64,000 bases of DNA from Neoceratodus forsteri (lineage: Eukaryota; Chordata; Ceratodontiformes; Ceratodontidae): assembly GCA_016271365.2 (NCBI GenBank), contig JADMNL010000028.1:58236001-58300000 (forward strand). The letters are read 5' to 3'. Made by a program: the position numbers and the translations under genes. The notes beneath the pieces are model-generated. The model ran no database searches, had not been told where the DNA came from, and worked only from the letters and a program-made list of their open reading frames with translations. Shown piece by piece: positions 1 through 11,847 of this stretch. The stretch's first letter is position 1. Every line of letters begins with the position of its first letter.

Positions 1-430
1 GGTTCTGCTATTAAACCCCTGGCAAAAGAAGCAGGCCCGGTGTCGTGGTCTGGGCCTAGGCACTGGACGCAGGCGCTGAGGGTCCTTGAAGGATCTGTTT
101 CCACAAGCATTCACCTTGAGAGTGACCAGAGGTCGGAGAGGACATCAGAGAAAAACTTGATTGAAGAAAATAATTTCCGTGAGAAAGAACTTAACCGCGT
201 CGCGTGCCTAGAACTTCAAACGAAGGTCGAGACATGCAAGTCGGCGGTAGGGAAAGAACTAGGGAATCGGGCGGACCGCCCCTTATGTACTACGCCTGAT
301 CAGCCGGAGGCGGGACCAACGTCGGGGGCGGTCCCCGCTGAAGACAGCTAGCTAGAATTTTTCCCTGGGGTCCTGACGCCTGCCGGCTTCAGTCCTAATG
401 GTGTAACCTGCTGCAAGAGCTGTGTCTCAA
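1..430. other. CpG-rich segment, unassigned
   Basis: This stretch is visibly richer in CG dinucleotides than the DNA after it and ends near 430, where a decayed DIRS pol sequence begins. A 103-codon open frame runs on the plus strand (40-351), but it has no domain I recognise and may be chance in GC-rich DNA. The end of the segment (about 290-350) holds short self-complementary GC blocks. It may be an end or leader region of a retroelement that continues off the left edge. I cannot assign it. Confidence 0.3.
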
Positions 431-1625
431 AGTAAGATCTTGTGATTGTCCCATGAAGCAAACAAGTCAACTTCTGGTACACCCCATTTCCTGATTAAAG
501 TCTGAACCCCCTGGTGGCTTAGTGACCACTCGTGGTTTCCTGACTTATCCTACTTAATGAATCTGCCAAGACATTGTCCCTCCCTGGTAGATGTACAGCA
601 GTGATTTCTATGCTTAGAAAATGTGCCAGATTCCAGATCCTCATTGCCACTGTGCACAGCTTTGTGGATCTGGTGTCACCTTGCTTGTTTATGTAGTACA
701 TGGTAGTGGTATTGTCTGTTCTGACCAGTACTGCCTAGTCTTGGGTCAGATTTGAGAAGTGCTGTAGAAGCAAGACTATAGCCCTGAGTTTCAGCAGATT
801 ATGCCCTCCTGCTGTTCTTGTGAAGACCAGACTTCACTTACTATGTGATCAGCCAGATGCCCTCCTCATCCTAATAAATTGGCATCTGTTGCCAGAGTGA
901 GTGTTGTGGACAGTTACTGAAATGCAATTCCTTCCCTGATATTGTCCACTTCCTTCTATCATTCTAGAGCCCTGACCAGGCCTTCTGTGACTGGCAGTAG
1001 CTGGCTCAGTGGGTTTCACCTTTGATGCCAGGGCCTTAAGTGGTACTGAACATCTCTCTTCTGTAAGTAGACTCAAGGTACCACAGCTGTTGCTGCTGTC
1101 ATGGCCCTAGCTGCAGCAAGAAGTCCCTTACTGGCCTTGGCTCACCAGGCTTATAAGATGCTTCATAGGACAACAGGCTCTGAACTCTTGCCTGTGGCAA
1201 GAATATTTTTCCCCCCCGAGTAGTGTCCAGCTCTGCTACTATGAAGACCAGCACTTGGCTGGGTTCCAGCTTGGACTTTTCCATATTTAACATAAAACCC
1301 AGACTTTCCAGGGTATATCTCACCATTGCAATGAAGCACCATGCCTCCTGTTCTGTCTTTCCTTTGACTAGCTGTCGTCTAGGTAAGGACACACTGTTAC
1401 TCCCTTTCTTCTTCGTGATACAGCCACTTTGTGAACATCCCTGGAGCTGAGGTTAGGCCAAAAGGCAGTGTGGTAAGCTGATACTGTTCTTAACCTAATC
1501 AGAATCTTACGTATTTTCTGTGGGAGTGTCTCACAAGGACATGGAAGAAAGCGTCTTTCAGATCCACTGATCCCAGCCACGCCCCTTTCTGCAGGGATGG
1601 TATAAGTATTCCCAGTGTTACCATT
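431..1625 (-). pseudogene. DIRS-A RT (C-terminal part) and RNase H
   Basis: The minus strand encodes, through several frameshifts, the RT palm end with a YLDD box (within 1368-1580), the thumb/connection segment with an LDT...GKIFLPQARV-like stretch (1099-1392) and RNase H (519-701) with MYYINKQGD and ADSLSRISQ. The reading continues in broken frames to about 440, where a VDLFAS-like peptide typical of the region after RNase H is visible. The enzyme would have copied element RNA. The copy cannot be functional. Confidence 0.85.
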
Positions 1626-3238
1626 CTGAATTTCTTTTTTTTTTTATACTTTTTTTTATTAGTTTATCAATGCAATAACATTGAGATTTACATACAGTGA
1701 ACTATCCTAATACAATAAACCATATAGGATAACAATCCCTATACAGGATGTGTGTATTCACCATATTGAGATACCACATCGGGGGTCATCATGTTAAAAA
1801 TCTGAAAAAAGGACCCTAAATTATGCTGTGTTTAATAAGTCCAAGAGCGGCATGTTTTTTCCCCTTAAAGTAAGCTAATGTCCAGCATTAGTCCTTCAAA
1901 GCCAATGTGGTCTCCTATGAGGCCTTTGACACCATGCAATTTATCTAAAGAAATAGTGCAATTTTCAAACTGAGAGCAGGTTTTGCTACAAAACTATTAT
2001 TTTTAACTCCCCCTACCTCCAGCCTGTCACTTTCTTCCATACAACAAATGAATAACTCAATATTTAACAGCGACTGAGTTTTAATTAGAATTTTATATCA
2101 AATCCAAATAGTGGATAACTATTCAGAGTTTACAGTCATTACATGCTCTAGCAGGCCTTACTCAGATCCCAGCGACCTTGCTCAAGTTTCATCCTCCTCC
2201 TCAACAAGATGATCTTCCGCCGCTGATGTTTTCCTGCAAATTTAATGGCCCATTTACCAGCATCAATATGGTATGAAAAATATATATATTTTCCCTTCCC
2301 AGACAATTGAGCAATGAGGGTATATCATGTGTGGTATTATTCCGCTTCCTTCAACACATCTCCACTCCATTGAATTTTTTGCAACGTTGTCGAGTCGCGT
2401 AGCTAATGTCCGGGAACAAATAGATCTGGTGATTCTCCATCATAATAGGGCCTGCCCGGCATGCCAGCTGTAGAATCCGATCTCTTTCCCAAACACCCGA
2501 CAATACTGCCATCAGAGTTCAGGACTCCTTGGGATCTTGCTGCCGGCCACGAGGGGTAACTCGGTACACTTTCTGAATATCCGAGAATGGTTGTACTCCA
2601 GGAGGTAAGATTTTCTCTATTAAAAAGTCCCGAACGAACATTCTTGGGTGATCCCCCTCACTGCCCTCCGGAACACCCAAGAGTCTGATATTACTGCTAC
2701 GGGCCTGGTTCTCCATAGATTCCATTCTGGTACGGAGGTGTTGCAGTTCCTTGACCATAAGAGAGGTAGCTCCCGTGGCAGAATCGGCCTGTCTGCTCAC
2801 CTCATGAAGCTCTGTTTTCAGTCCCTCGACCGTTGTTTCTAAAACATTGACTCTGGAATTGAACCCCTCTGCCTTCCTCGACAACCCAGCAACTGACTGG
2901 ATTAAGGTCTGAATTTTTAAATCAAGAGTATAGAGGGTTTCTTCCGTCGCATTGTCTGCCACCTGGGCCTCGGATCCTGATCGTGAGGGCTGCACAGTTC
3001 CGGCTCCCTTCCCTCTATCAGAGCCGCCCGTTGCTCCATCTCGCTTCGGATTCCCCATACTGTGTATTTCTAGGGCAGGAATTAAATGAAGTTATCCAAA
3101 ATTGACTGGAACCACTCTAAATTGTAGATTTTGCTGATTTAAGGGAGTTAAGCGACAGAGCTATAACGACCTGCGTCTGCACAAGCTCGGGCTCCACAGC
3201 GCCGCCCGTATTTCTCCTTTTTTGTGTACCTGTGCAGG
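1626..3238 (-). mobile_element. L1-type LINE A, ORF1-only (HAL1-like)
   Basis: A minus-strand L1 begins with a T-rich block at 1630-1660 (its poly(A) tail on the other strand) and has a short leader to about 3238. It contains ORF1 followed directly by about 510 bp of AT-rich 3' region; no endonuclease or RT is present. It sits inside the DIRS-A RT: DIRS sequence stops at about 1625 and resumes near 3239 with about 20 bp of the expected target missing. No clear target duplication is seen, so it may have landed with a small deletion. Confidence 0.8.
2159..3058 (-). pseudogene. L1-A ORF1 protein (RNA-binding)
   Basis: The open frame starts at 3058 and runs 179 codons to 2519. It continues recognisably in other frames to about 2159. 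The N-terminus is polar, followed by a heptad-rich coiled coil (about residues 45-115) and the start of the L1 RRM domain, visible as SSNIRLLGVPEGSEGD. Downstream, a CTD-like basic segment (GKHQRRKIILLRRRMK) precedes the stop. In L1 elements this protein trimerises and coats the RNA. It is the only protein this element could have encoded. Confidence 0.8.
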
Positions 3239-3512
3239 CATCTAAATACAGAATGGGTCACCAATCACCATTTTACTTTACTGTGAGAAAGTACCTTGAG
3301 AAGCCTCTTACCCACTGGAAGGAGGGACCTTTTCATGGCCTTTATTCTTAGCAATGTCTTTAGCTAACATGATTTTTTTCCTGAGGTTGCAGTGGAGAAA
3401 AAACCTTTGGGGTCTTTAGTTTTGGGAGACCCGGGAACTGAAAGGCTAAACCCTGACTCATCACTTCCAGAACCTACTTGCCTGTGGTGATGGTTTTCCA
3501 CTCCTGGGTTCC
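3239..3512 (-). pseudogene. DIRS-A RT N-terminal part
   Basis: This minus-strand stretch aligns by eye with 27690-27950 of DIRS-C: the segment between the PVGGRL start motif and the ILDLR core of the RT. Frames are broken and no intact ORF survives. It continues directly from the RT block left of the L1-A insertion. Confidence 0.65.
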
Positions 3513-4408
3513 CTGCATCGCAACCGTGGGTGCATCCCACTGCCGGCTCGCCATGCAATAGTACAGAACATGATTTTCCCCATTTTCGACCACGGGAATG
3601 TAGTCTACAGTGCCGCTCCCAAAACTGCCCTAACCAGACTGGATACCCTCTTCCACTCCTTCTGTCATTTTGCCCTCGATTGTCCTCACATTACCCATCA
3701 TTGTGCCCTCTTCCAAGCCTTATCCCTCCCATCCCTTCAAGATAGGAGGCTGGTCCATTGTGCTAGTCTTACGGCAAGATTCTGGTCACAGTCCCTGCCC
3801 ACTTTTCTTTCTTCCGCACTTTCCTCCTCCCCTCCACTCCCACAGACACTATGACCCCCATGCACTGTCTGTCCCACGCATGTCCACCTGTACTGGGCAG
3901 GCTGCCTTTTTTTACCACTTCCCTAAACTGTGGAATTCTCTCCCCACTACCATCTGCCACGCCCCTTCTCCCCACTGACTCAACACCCTCCTTAGAGCCC
4001 ACTTCCGCTCCACTTGTTCCTGCTCCTAATCATCCTATTAACTGAGCTGTGTCATGGCACTTGTTACGAGGGTAGGCTGGGCTGCCAAACCCCGGCTGTT
4101 GCCTCAGCTGTTACCTGTGCATTATCTTCTGTACATATGCTGCTGTATTAAAATTACTGTGCATTTGCTACTTCTGTTTACCTATTCTCTGTATTGTATA
4201 ACTACCTGCACATTTCTACTCTTGTAATTATTATGCAAATATTTCTACTTTTGTACTTACTATGTAAACATCTCCACTTTTGTACTTACTATTGTAAACA
4301 AATGAACCTTCTCCCAGGTACCCGCCCGGATGCATCTGGAAACAAGCAGGTGTCTGCTCAGTATGCTTTCTTGGTGAAACTTTCAAATAAAGGAATAAAT
4401 AAAAAAAA
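3513..4408 (+). mobile_element. LINE 3' end (L2/Rex-like), 5'-truncated
   Basis: On the plus strand, short frames encode the C-terminal tail of a non-LTR RT: LDTLFHSFCHFALDCPH, then THHCALFQALSLPSLQDRRL (3570-3854) and FFYHFPKLWNSLPTTI (3670-3978). These are hallmarks of the domain after the RT in the L2/Rex/CR1 group. An AT-rich 3' UTR follows, ending in an A-rich tail (4385-4410). The piece lies between DIRS-A RT and gag sequence, so it inserted into DIRS-A. The left boundary is uncertain by about 40 bp. Confidence 0.75.
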
Positions 4409-5035
4409 TAAGACAGGCGGTCTCCCACTGGTAGGGCTTCTATGGCGGCCTGCACAGAGTCAGGGATTTCTTGTCGTGGTTGAGAAGCTGGTGATTGCTT
4501 CTGTCTCGCACCTCTCCTGCCTATGCCTCTTGGGGCACCCCTCTGAAGAGGGAAGTCATAGTAGGAGTGAGGGCCTGCCATATGGCTTGAAGGTAGTAGA
4601 AGCGCTCTTCTTCTGGGTCAAATTCTTAGATGTTGTTTTTTGCTTATCAACCACTTTCATGTAGGCTTGTTTTATCCCCAAAGAGGGAGGGTCCCTTGAA
4701 TGGGAAATTCGTAGCCTTTGTCTTCATGTCTTCAGACAGGATGGTTGCCCTGAGCCAGGCAGACCTTCCCAAAGCCACTGCATTTGCTAGCACCGATGAA
4801 GCTGTGTTAGCTGCATCCACAGCCACGTGGAACTGCTATATGGTGGCTTCCAGTGCATCTTCTGCATTTTCTACTAGATCACTGCCAAGTTCACCTCCCA
4901 CCTTCTCACCTAGGGCTTGCACTGTACTCCAAAGGGCTTTTTGGTACTGTACACTGTATGCCATACCAGCTTCAGACAGAATATCGCGGCAATCTATACA
5001 CTGCTGAATCTTTCTCATCTAAGGGGATCGGCGGC
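4409..5035 (-). pseudogene. DIRS-A gag C-terminus and RT start
   Basis: On the minus strand, 4836-5018 encodes YSVQYQKALWSTVQALGEK, which matches the gag of DIRS-E (KYQKALWNSV) and DIRS-F (QHQKTLWQSV). Toward 4425 an R/Q-rich tail follows and then PVGDRLS, the start of the RT region. The rest of gag to the right is missing. Confidence 0.75.
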
Positions 5036-6684
5036 TAGAAATACTTTGCCCTCCCCCCACATAACTGCAATCTAACTCATGCAGTATTTTGCAGAATAAG
5101 CAGAGCTGCTGATGTTTTATACTTCTTGACATCTTTTTTTCAGATTATCCTGTAAATATACACAGGGACAGCACCTACACCGTTTTTCTATGGTGGTCTG
5201 CAAAGGGAGATGCCAAACGTTGACTAAGCTTTTTTATCCTATCCTTTTAAATTTCACAAAGTAAATGGAACATCAATGCATATCAGAGAAGATATGAATT
5301 GAAATTCATTTCAACCTAGTAATGCATAGGATTGACATTTCGTTATCTATTTGTCAAACTTGCAGTTCTTAATAAAAAGCTTGCAACTGTAACATGCAGA
5401 AATCGTACTGAGAGTTTGATCATTCAAATAGGAGCCACGGAGTAAGTATCACTTATGAACAATCACTTGTTCACAGTCTCCGTGATGGAACCTGTAAATC
5501 ACAACTACCTGGAACAAAATGAAATTGTGCCACTGATTATTCAGTCCCCGATAAAATACAGAAAATGTGGGCTCCCTAAGAGGACCATCCACACTGTTAT
5601 GCTTGCTGTGATGCACAAGGGGTGGGAAATGGGAAGAGAAATATTTGCCGCAGGGAACTTGAAGTTAAATCACAGTGAAGTGCTTCAGCAGTCAGCACAA
5701 CAGGGAGGAAGAAACTGCTGTTACTGTGATACTCATTCTGCGGAGTGCCAGATGGGTGATTTTGAAAGCACGAAAGTGCTAAGTTGTATTATTTCTATTC
5801 AGTCACATGTAAAGAGCCGCAATTACAGTACAACAATAGGAAGTGTTAATGAGCCGCAATCTTATCTCTGGGAGCCGCGGAGTGAGTATCACTGGATAAA
5901 CATAGACTGTGCGATCATTTCACTGTCTAAATCTCATTTTATTTATTTTAAACTAATACGTATATTTATGCATTTTTCCCCTCATGTAAAAGAGAAACTT
6001 ATTTAGCCGTGATTCATCACAGTATTAATTTTATTTTATTTTGGTACAATCCGGATTATTGCAAGCTCATTCCACATCTTCTGTGCAATAACTAAATTTG
6101 TGCGAACAAACGAGGAACTCTCAGAGGCTACCAGACTGAGATGGGGTAAAAGGTGTTTACGTATTTATGAACTGAACATTATTATGTACGGCGCAGGCTA
6201 CTAAATACATAGAAGCTAAGGCAGACGTTGACTCTTGCACCAGAAATTATCCTGATATTGTTTTTGTTTGGTTATGTGACATGACTGTGAGAAGTCATCA
6301 GACAGAAATTGTTCATGTGGGGTGGGTATAAACATGCAAGAACGATCATTGCCATACACTATGTCAGTCAGGCGCAAGGAAAACAGACCCCCACCCCAGA
6401 AAAACAATAACAAATTGTGACACAAAATTATTTGCTAGATATAGAAGAACATTTTCACCAAACTTAGGGGATAACACAATTAGTATAGCGTCTACATACA
6501 CACATCGAATGTCACAGTTTCATAAAGAATACTGGAAACTAGAACCAAACTAAAGGAAACCTTATCAGGTAGTTCTTAGCAAGTGTTCATTCATTCATTT
6601 GAGGCTAACAGGGTGACCTCATCACATTATACAGACTCGGGTTTTGCCACCTTCACCTCATCAAGTACAGCTGTTCTTTTTCAA
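5036..6684. other. AT-rich DNA without recognised genes
   Basis: I see no gene or element here. A 183-codon open frame on the plus strand (5455-6006) has no recognisable domain, low-complexity composition and no start context; I treat it as chance. Two copies of a ~20-bp motif containing GGAGCCRCGGAGTRAGTAT occur at about 5434 and 5873. Confidence 0.5.
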
Positions 6685-6700
6685 CACTTGATAGTTTTCT
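6685..6700. repeat. Target-site duplication of L1-B, left copy
   Basis: The 16-bp CACTTGATAGTTTTCT lies directly before the T-rich tail of L1-B and is repeated exactly at 14444-14459 beyond its 5' end. Confidence 0.92.
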
Positions 6701-7159
6701 TTTTTCTGTATAATCTTTTTATTATTTTTTTACCACAGAATGTCAACATGTCCAGCCTATCTGGCAATACATTCTGTTTTAAACAATCAGAGTAAACGTT
6801 TACACAATTTGTTGCTGCCAGTCGCATGCAAGTCCACCTTTTGGATCTATAAGCATAACAAGATTAAATTTCCTCATGTAATTATATCCAGGCTGAACTA
6901 CAGTTCACACTTTACAGAACAGTAAAAAATGTAAAACTGTCTCTATTACAAAGATTAGAGGGGTGAAGAAAAAAAAAAAGATAAGAAAGATAAAAAGATG
7001 AAAAAGAATTACTGAATAAACTAACAAATCTGTACAATCTGTGTCCTGTCTTATTTCATGTTGTAAGTGACTAAGTGTGTGGTCCTCTGGAAGGATTAAT
7101 AGTTTCATCTCGTGCCTTCTGTGTTTGTGTGATAATTTACTGCCTGTACCAGCAAATCC

Positions 7160-10100
7160 TACTCACCTCCTTCTGTGAAGATTATTGACTCCAATGGTGA
7201 GAGGGAAGCCAAGAATTGTGCCCATGTTCTACTGAACAAATCTTCCCTTCCCTTTAAGACATAGGTGAGCCTCTCTGATCCCAGGGTGGACAGTGACAGA
7301 GTTCTCCACATGGAGACGGTGGGCTTTACAGAAGAGACCCACGTGTTTAAAATGATTTGCCTGGCCAAAATTAGCAGCAGTTGGATCCATCTTGGGAATG
7401 CGAGCCACTCCCCAACTCCATTTATCTCCATGCCCATTAGCAAAGATAATGGGGATACCTCCAGATGTCTACCCCACAGAGTATGAATTACTCTTCCCAC
7501 CGACTCCCAGTAGGTTTTAATTACTGGGCATTCCCAGAAATAATGGCAGCATGCCTATTCTCGTTTGGCATCTACCACACAGGGGGGATACCTCAGGGTG
7601 GAACCTATGCATCCTCTCAGGTGGGTGACAGAGACAATGTGAAAATATATACTGGGCCTCTTTGTCTGTTGCAGATCAAAAGGCCATGTGCGATGTCACT
7701 AGTTCCTCCCATGCCTCATCAGTAATGGGGATCCCTAATGCACCTTCCCACTTCTTTCTTTGTGTGTTTCCCCTCTAAAACTTTCTCTATCTAGTCTAGC
7801 CACTCTGCTGATCAGGGCTTTCTCCTTGTTCCTAGCCTCCAGTATTTCTCTTTCTGCGCTAGCTATAAAGCTGCCCCTATTGGTGTCATTCATATTTTTG
7901 CACCATAATGTTTCACCTGTAGGTAGTGAAAGAAATGGGAATTTGGAAGGTTCAAATGTGTCTTGATCATCTCAAATGGATAAATGCCCTCCTTTCCCCA
8001 TAGGTCACCTATGCATCTTATCCCTCTATGTTCCCAATCAGCTAGGCCCTGATCCTCCAACCCCGGTAAAAACTCTGGATTTTTTGCCACAGGTATCAAA
8101 AGTGTGTTATATCCTAAAGCTCCCTCCCGCATTTTTTTAATATTCTGCCACGCCTCCAGGACTGTAGAGACCATGAAGTTAGGAGCTTGTGTATGGGCAT
8201 AGGCACTATCCCCACCAGGTGCCAGGTAGTCTGTCAATCTGCAGGGGCAGTCTTCCTGTTCTAAGTCTAACCAAGCAACAGCCTCCCCCTTATTTACCCA
8301 GTTATGGATATATTGAAATTGTACCGATAGAAAGTACCCCTTTAAGTCAGGAAAATCCAGGTCGCCCTTTGATTTGGGCACGTTCAACCTATTAAATGCT
8401 ATTCTGGATTTCTTGCCCCTCCACAAGAAGTTACTTAACCCCCATCTAGTATTCGCAAATCTTGTGTAGTACAACTAAGGGCACCATCTGCACTGCATAT
8501 AGCAATCTCGGTAAAATGTTCATTTTTATGAGGTTAATTCTTCCCATCCAAGAGATGAGTAGCCCCCTCCATCTGGATAAGTCGGCCAGGACAGACTTGA
8601 TAAGTGGCGTGTAATTCAACTTGTAGCACTAGTGAATGTCCCTGCCAATCTTAACCCCTAAATATGTTAAGCACTGGTCAACTTTTCGCAGACCCCAGGT
8701 ATTTCTTTGTTTTGCTCCCCCATCTCTATTTAGAAATAGGATTTCAGACTTATGAAGATTCAGTTTGTACCCGGAGAAACCTGCAAGGGTATTCACAATG
8801 TTCAGAAGTGCTAGTACCGATTCCCCTGGGTTTGTCAAGTAGAGCAACAGGTCATCTGCATATAAGGAGATCCTATGGTGTAATCCCCCTTGCACTGTGA
8901 TGCCTGTGATCTCTTGACTTTCCTGGATTCTGCAGGCCAGTGGCTCAATTGCCATGGTGAACAGCAGGGGGGAGAGGGGACAACCCTGCCTCGTGTCTCT
9001 ATGTAATCTAAAGTCCTCGGTGGGTATCCCATTAATCAGTATTCTGGCGACTGAGTTAGTATAATGCATTTTAACCAAACTAATAAGTCCATCCCCCACC
9101 CCGAACCTCTTAAGTACCTCACAGAGGTATTCCCACTCAATTCTATAGAATGCTTTTTCAGCACCCATAGAAAGCACACAGGGCTGTCCAGGGAATGTCA
9201 TGCCCCACCAGACCACATTCAGCAGTCTTCCCATATTGTGAAAAGACATTCTGCCATGAATAAAACCGGACTGGTCTGGATGTATAATTTGGGGGAGAAA
9301 GCTTTCCAATCTAGTGGGGAGGACTTTTGCAATTATCTTGCAATCATAGTTTAGAAGGGATATAGGCCTATATGAGGAACAAGCCACACTGTCTTTATTG
9401 GACTTCAGAAGCACACAAATATTGGCCAGAGTGCGCGAGGCTGGCAGTCCCCCCTCCTCTCTCGACTCTTCAATGAGACTGCATAGTGGTTCTGCTAACA
9501 CATTTTTCATAAACTTATAATATTCGGCTCCACAGCCATCTGGACCTCCTGCTTTACCTGGTTTTAAGCCCGAATAGCCTTTTTTATTTCCAGTGCAGAA
9601 ATTGGAGCTCCTAGCACATTGGCCTGTACCTCGTTGAGAGAGGGGAGATGGATTGCGTCAAGGAATTTTTTGGCTTCTTCTGAAGTGCCACTGCATTCTG
9701 CCTTGTACAAATTCACTAAAAATCTTTCTGATGTCCTTTTCATTATTGGTTAATTTGCCTGTTACACCCCTAACTGTAGTAATTTTGCCTGGTACCCGTC
9801 CTCCCCTCATCAGTTTAACCAACAAGGGGCCTGGCTTATTCCCCCACTCAAATATTCTCTGTCTAGCAAACAGGAACGTTGTCTTGGCCTCCCCTGTCAG
9901 GATTTCATTCAGAGCTTCCCTTGCAAGTTTTAGTTGGCATCTGTTGGTGTTCTTGTTTTCCTGCAACACTTTTAACTCCAAATCTTTAATCCTTTTTTCT
10001 AGGTTATTAATTCTCTCCCGCTGTTCTTTTTTAATTTTGGAAGTATAACTTATTATTGTCCCTCTCATAAAGGTCTTTCCAGCTTCCCAGATCATCCCCA

Positions 10101-10200
10101 CGGATGTATCACAGTCCTTGTTAGTGCTCCAGTATTCGTCCCATTAGGCCTTCAAATAGTTCAGAAATTTCTCCTTACACAAAAGGTAAGCAGGGAATTT
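7160..10200 (-). pseudogene. L1-B ORF2, linker, RT and C-terminal domain
   Basis: The minus strand encodes in order: a basic linker (9658-10101, SKIKKEQRERINNLEKRIKD), the RT (8629-9510) with NYRPIS-like SSYRPISLLNYDCKIIAK, PDQSGFIHGR, TRQGCPLSPLLFTMAIEPLA and the catalytic box LYADDLLLYL, then thigh and C-terminal segments (7890-8474, FLWRGKKSRIAFNRL) and the terminal part (7159-7500). Note that the first RT aspartate region reads MGAEKAFYRIEW, where L1 RTs normally have an FDxA/KAFDRI-type motif, so that aspartate is replaced by tyrosine. Several frameshifts separate the blocks. Confidence 0.9.
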
Positions 10201-11847
10201 CTACTGCCCCGGTCCTCTCACTACTCTCCCTCCCTCCCCTCACATTCAGCTGAACGGATGTGATCGGACCAGTCCTTGCTGAGATTGTCCAGTGCTCTTT
10301 GGAACAAGAGGTGTTTCCAGAGTCTGTGAAAGAGGCTATCGTAACGCCCCTTTTGAAGAAACCTTCCCTTGACCCAGACTACCTCGCTAACTACAGACCG
10401 ATCTCTAACCTTCCCTTTTTGGGCAAGGTTATTGAGAAAGTAGTCACGTTGCAGCTCAAGGATTTTCTTACCACTCATGAAGTCTATGATCCTCTCCAGT
10501 CCGGTTTTAGGAAGAGGCATAGTACTGAGACAGTGCTGATTCGGGTATTGAATGATCTCCTAATAGCGAGGGATTGGAGGAGTCATTCGATCTTGGTCCT
10601 CCTTGATCTCTCTGCAGCGTTTGACACCGTGGACCATGGGATGTTGCTAGATCGCCTGCGGTTACTCTGCAGACTGTCGGGAACAGTCCTCAGATGGTTT
10701 CATTCTTTCCTGACGGGCAGATCTCAGAGGGTAGTATCAGGAATTTTTTCCTCTGCCCCCTTTGTTCTGCCCTGTGGGGTGCACAGGGCTCTGTGCTTTC
10801 CCCCATGTTGTTTACAGTGTATATGCTGCCGTTGGGAGACATTATAAGGCGTTATGGGCTGAGTTTTCACTGCAATGCAGATGATACTCAGCTCTATATG
10901 TCCTTTTTACCCAAACAAAATGACGCATTATTGGTCTTTAACAGCTGCCTTGCTGAGATTCAGGTCTGGATGAGTGCTAACTGGTTAAGACTGAACCCAG
11001 ACAAGACTGAGGTGTTGGTAGTGGACCCGGGTCACCGTGTAGAGAAGTTGACTCCTGGGTTTCCCTCTGGCCTTGTGCTAGGGGGAAACCAGTTGAGACC
11101 TTCTGAGCAGGTGCAGAATCTGGGCGTAATTCCTGACAGCGAGCGGACGCTGAAGGCACAGGTATCAGCTGTTGTCAGGTCTTCTTTTTTACCATCTGAG
11201 GAATACAGCCCGGACAAAACACCTAGTTCCACACGATGATCTTCCGGTATTGGTTCACGCCTTTGTTTCTTCGCATCTTGATTACTGCAATGCTCTATAT
11301 CTAGGGTTGCCGGGGGTGGACCGCCACCTACAGCTGGTGCAGAACGCAGCAGCCAGGTTATTGACTGGAGTGGGAAGATCGTGCCACACCATTCCTGTGC
11401 TGCGCGAGCTGCACTGGCTGCCGGTGCGGAGCAGAATCACCTTCAAGGTCGTGTTGCTGACCTACAAGACCCTACAGGGTCAGGGGCCGGGCTACTTGCA
11501 AAATCTCCTTCAACCTTACTGCCCTCTCCGCTCTGCAAACAAGGGATTGCTAGAGATTCCCAGGGTCCGTTCTTCAATCATCTGAGGTCAAAGCTTTTGC
11601 TTTTATGGCCCTGACCCTCTGGAATTCTCTACCTCATCGGATTCGAGAGTGCCTGTCCACAGAGTCCTTTAAGGCAGCGTTAAAAACATATTTGTTTGAA
11701 CAAGCTTTTACTGGATAGATTATTATGCTTTTTATTGTTTTTAGGATTTATATTTATGTTTTTATTGCTGATTGTTTCTATTATGTATGTGCACTCTGAT
11801 TATTGAAAAGCGTAATATAAATAAATTTGATTTGATTTTTGATTTGA
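10201..11847 (+). mobile_element. L2-type LINE, 5'-truncated, inside L1-B
   Basis: A plus-strand LINE interrupts L1-B between the endonuclease (right) and linker (left). It starts inside its own RT and ends with the short AT repeat tail (TTTGATTTGATTTTTGA at about 11828-11845) that is typical of L2 rather than a poly(A). The L1-B sequence resumes at about 11848. The insertion is younger than L1-B. Confidence 0.88.
10260..11718 (+). pseudogene. L2-type RT and C-terminal domain
   Basis: Overlapping frames encode the RT: PLLKKPSLDPDYLANYRPIS, QSGFRKRHSTETVL, VLLDLSAAFDTVDHGMLLDR (catalytic Asp present), and in the next frame HCNADDTQLYMSF, where the box is NADD rather than YADD. The tail follows with PDKTEVLVVD, HLDYCNALYLGLP, LQLVQNAAARLLTG, HTIPVLRELHWLPV and, near the end, LTLWNSLPHRIRE. 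Frameshifts occur near 10760, 11180 and 11585. The domain order is exactly that of the L2 clade. Confidence 0.9.

Larger units (their letters stand above)
431..5035 (-). mobile_element. DIRS-type retrotransposon A, decayed and interrupted
   Basis: Minus-strand remains of a DIRS-like element are read in the order gag C-terminus (4409-5035), reverse transcriptase (RT) start (3239-3512) and RT plus RNase H (431-1625). Peptides match the better copies later in the window: PVGDRL at the RT start, PYLDD at the RT active site and MYYINKQGDTRS plus LPGRDNVLADSLSR in RNase H. No tyrosine recombinase or terminal repeats are seen; the 3' part would lie left of the window or is lost. An L1 and a LINE 3' end have inserted into it, so it is older than both. 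Confidence 0.85.

Noticed and set aside
40..351. 103-codon open frame at the left edge as a gene
   Set aside because: It lies in CpG-rich DNA where stops are scarce, and contains no known domain.
3670..3978. Separate small genes in the LINE 3' region
   Set aside because: Peptides match the C-terminal domain of a LINE RT across frameshifts; they are one decayed ORF.
5455..6006. 183-codon open frame as a novel host gene
   Set aside because: No recognisable domain, no splice structure or promoter, AT-rich composition, and no supporting similarity within the window.
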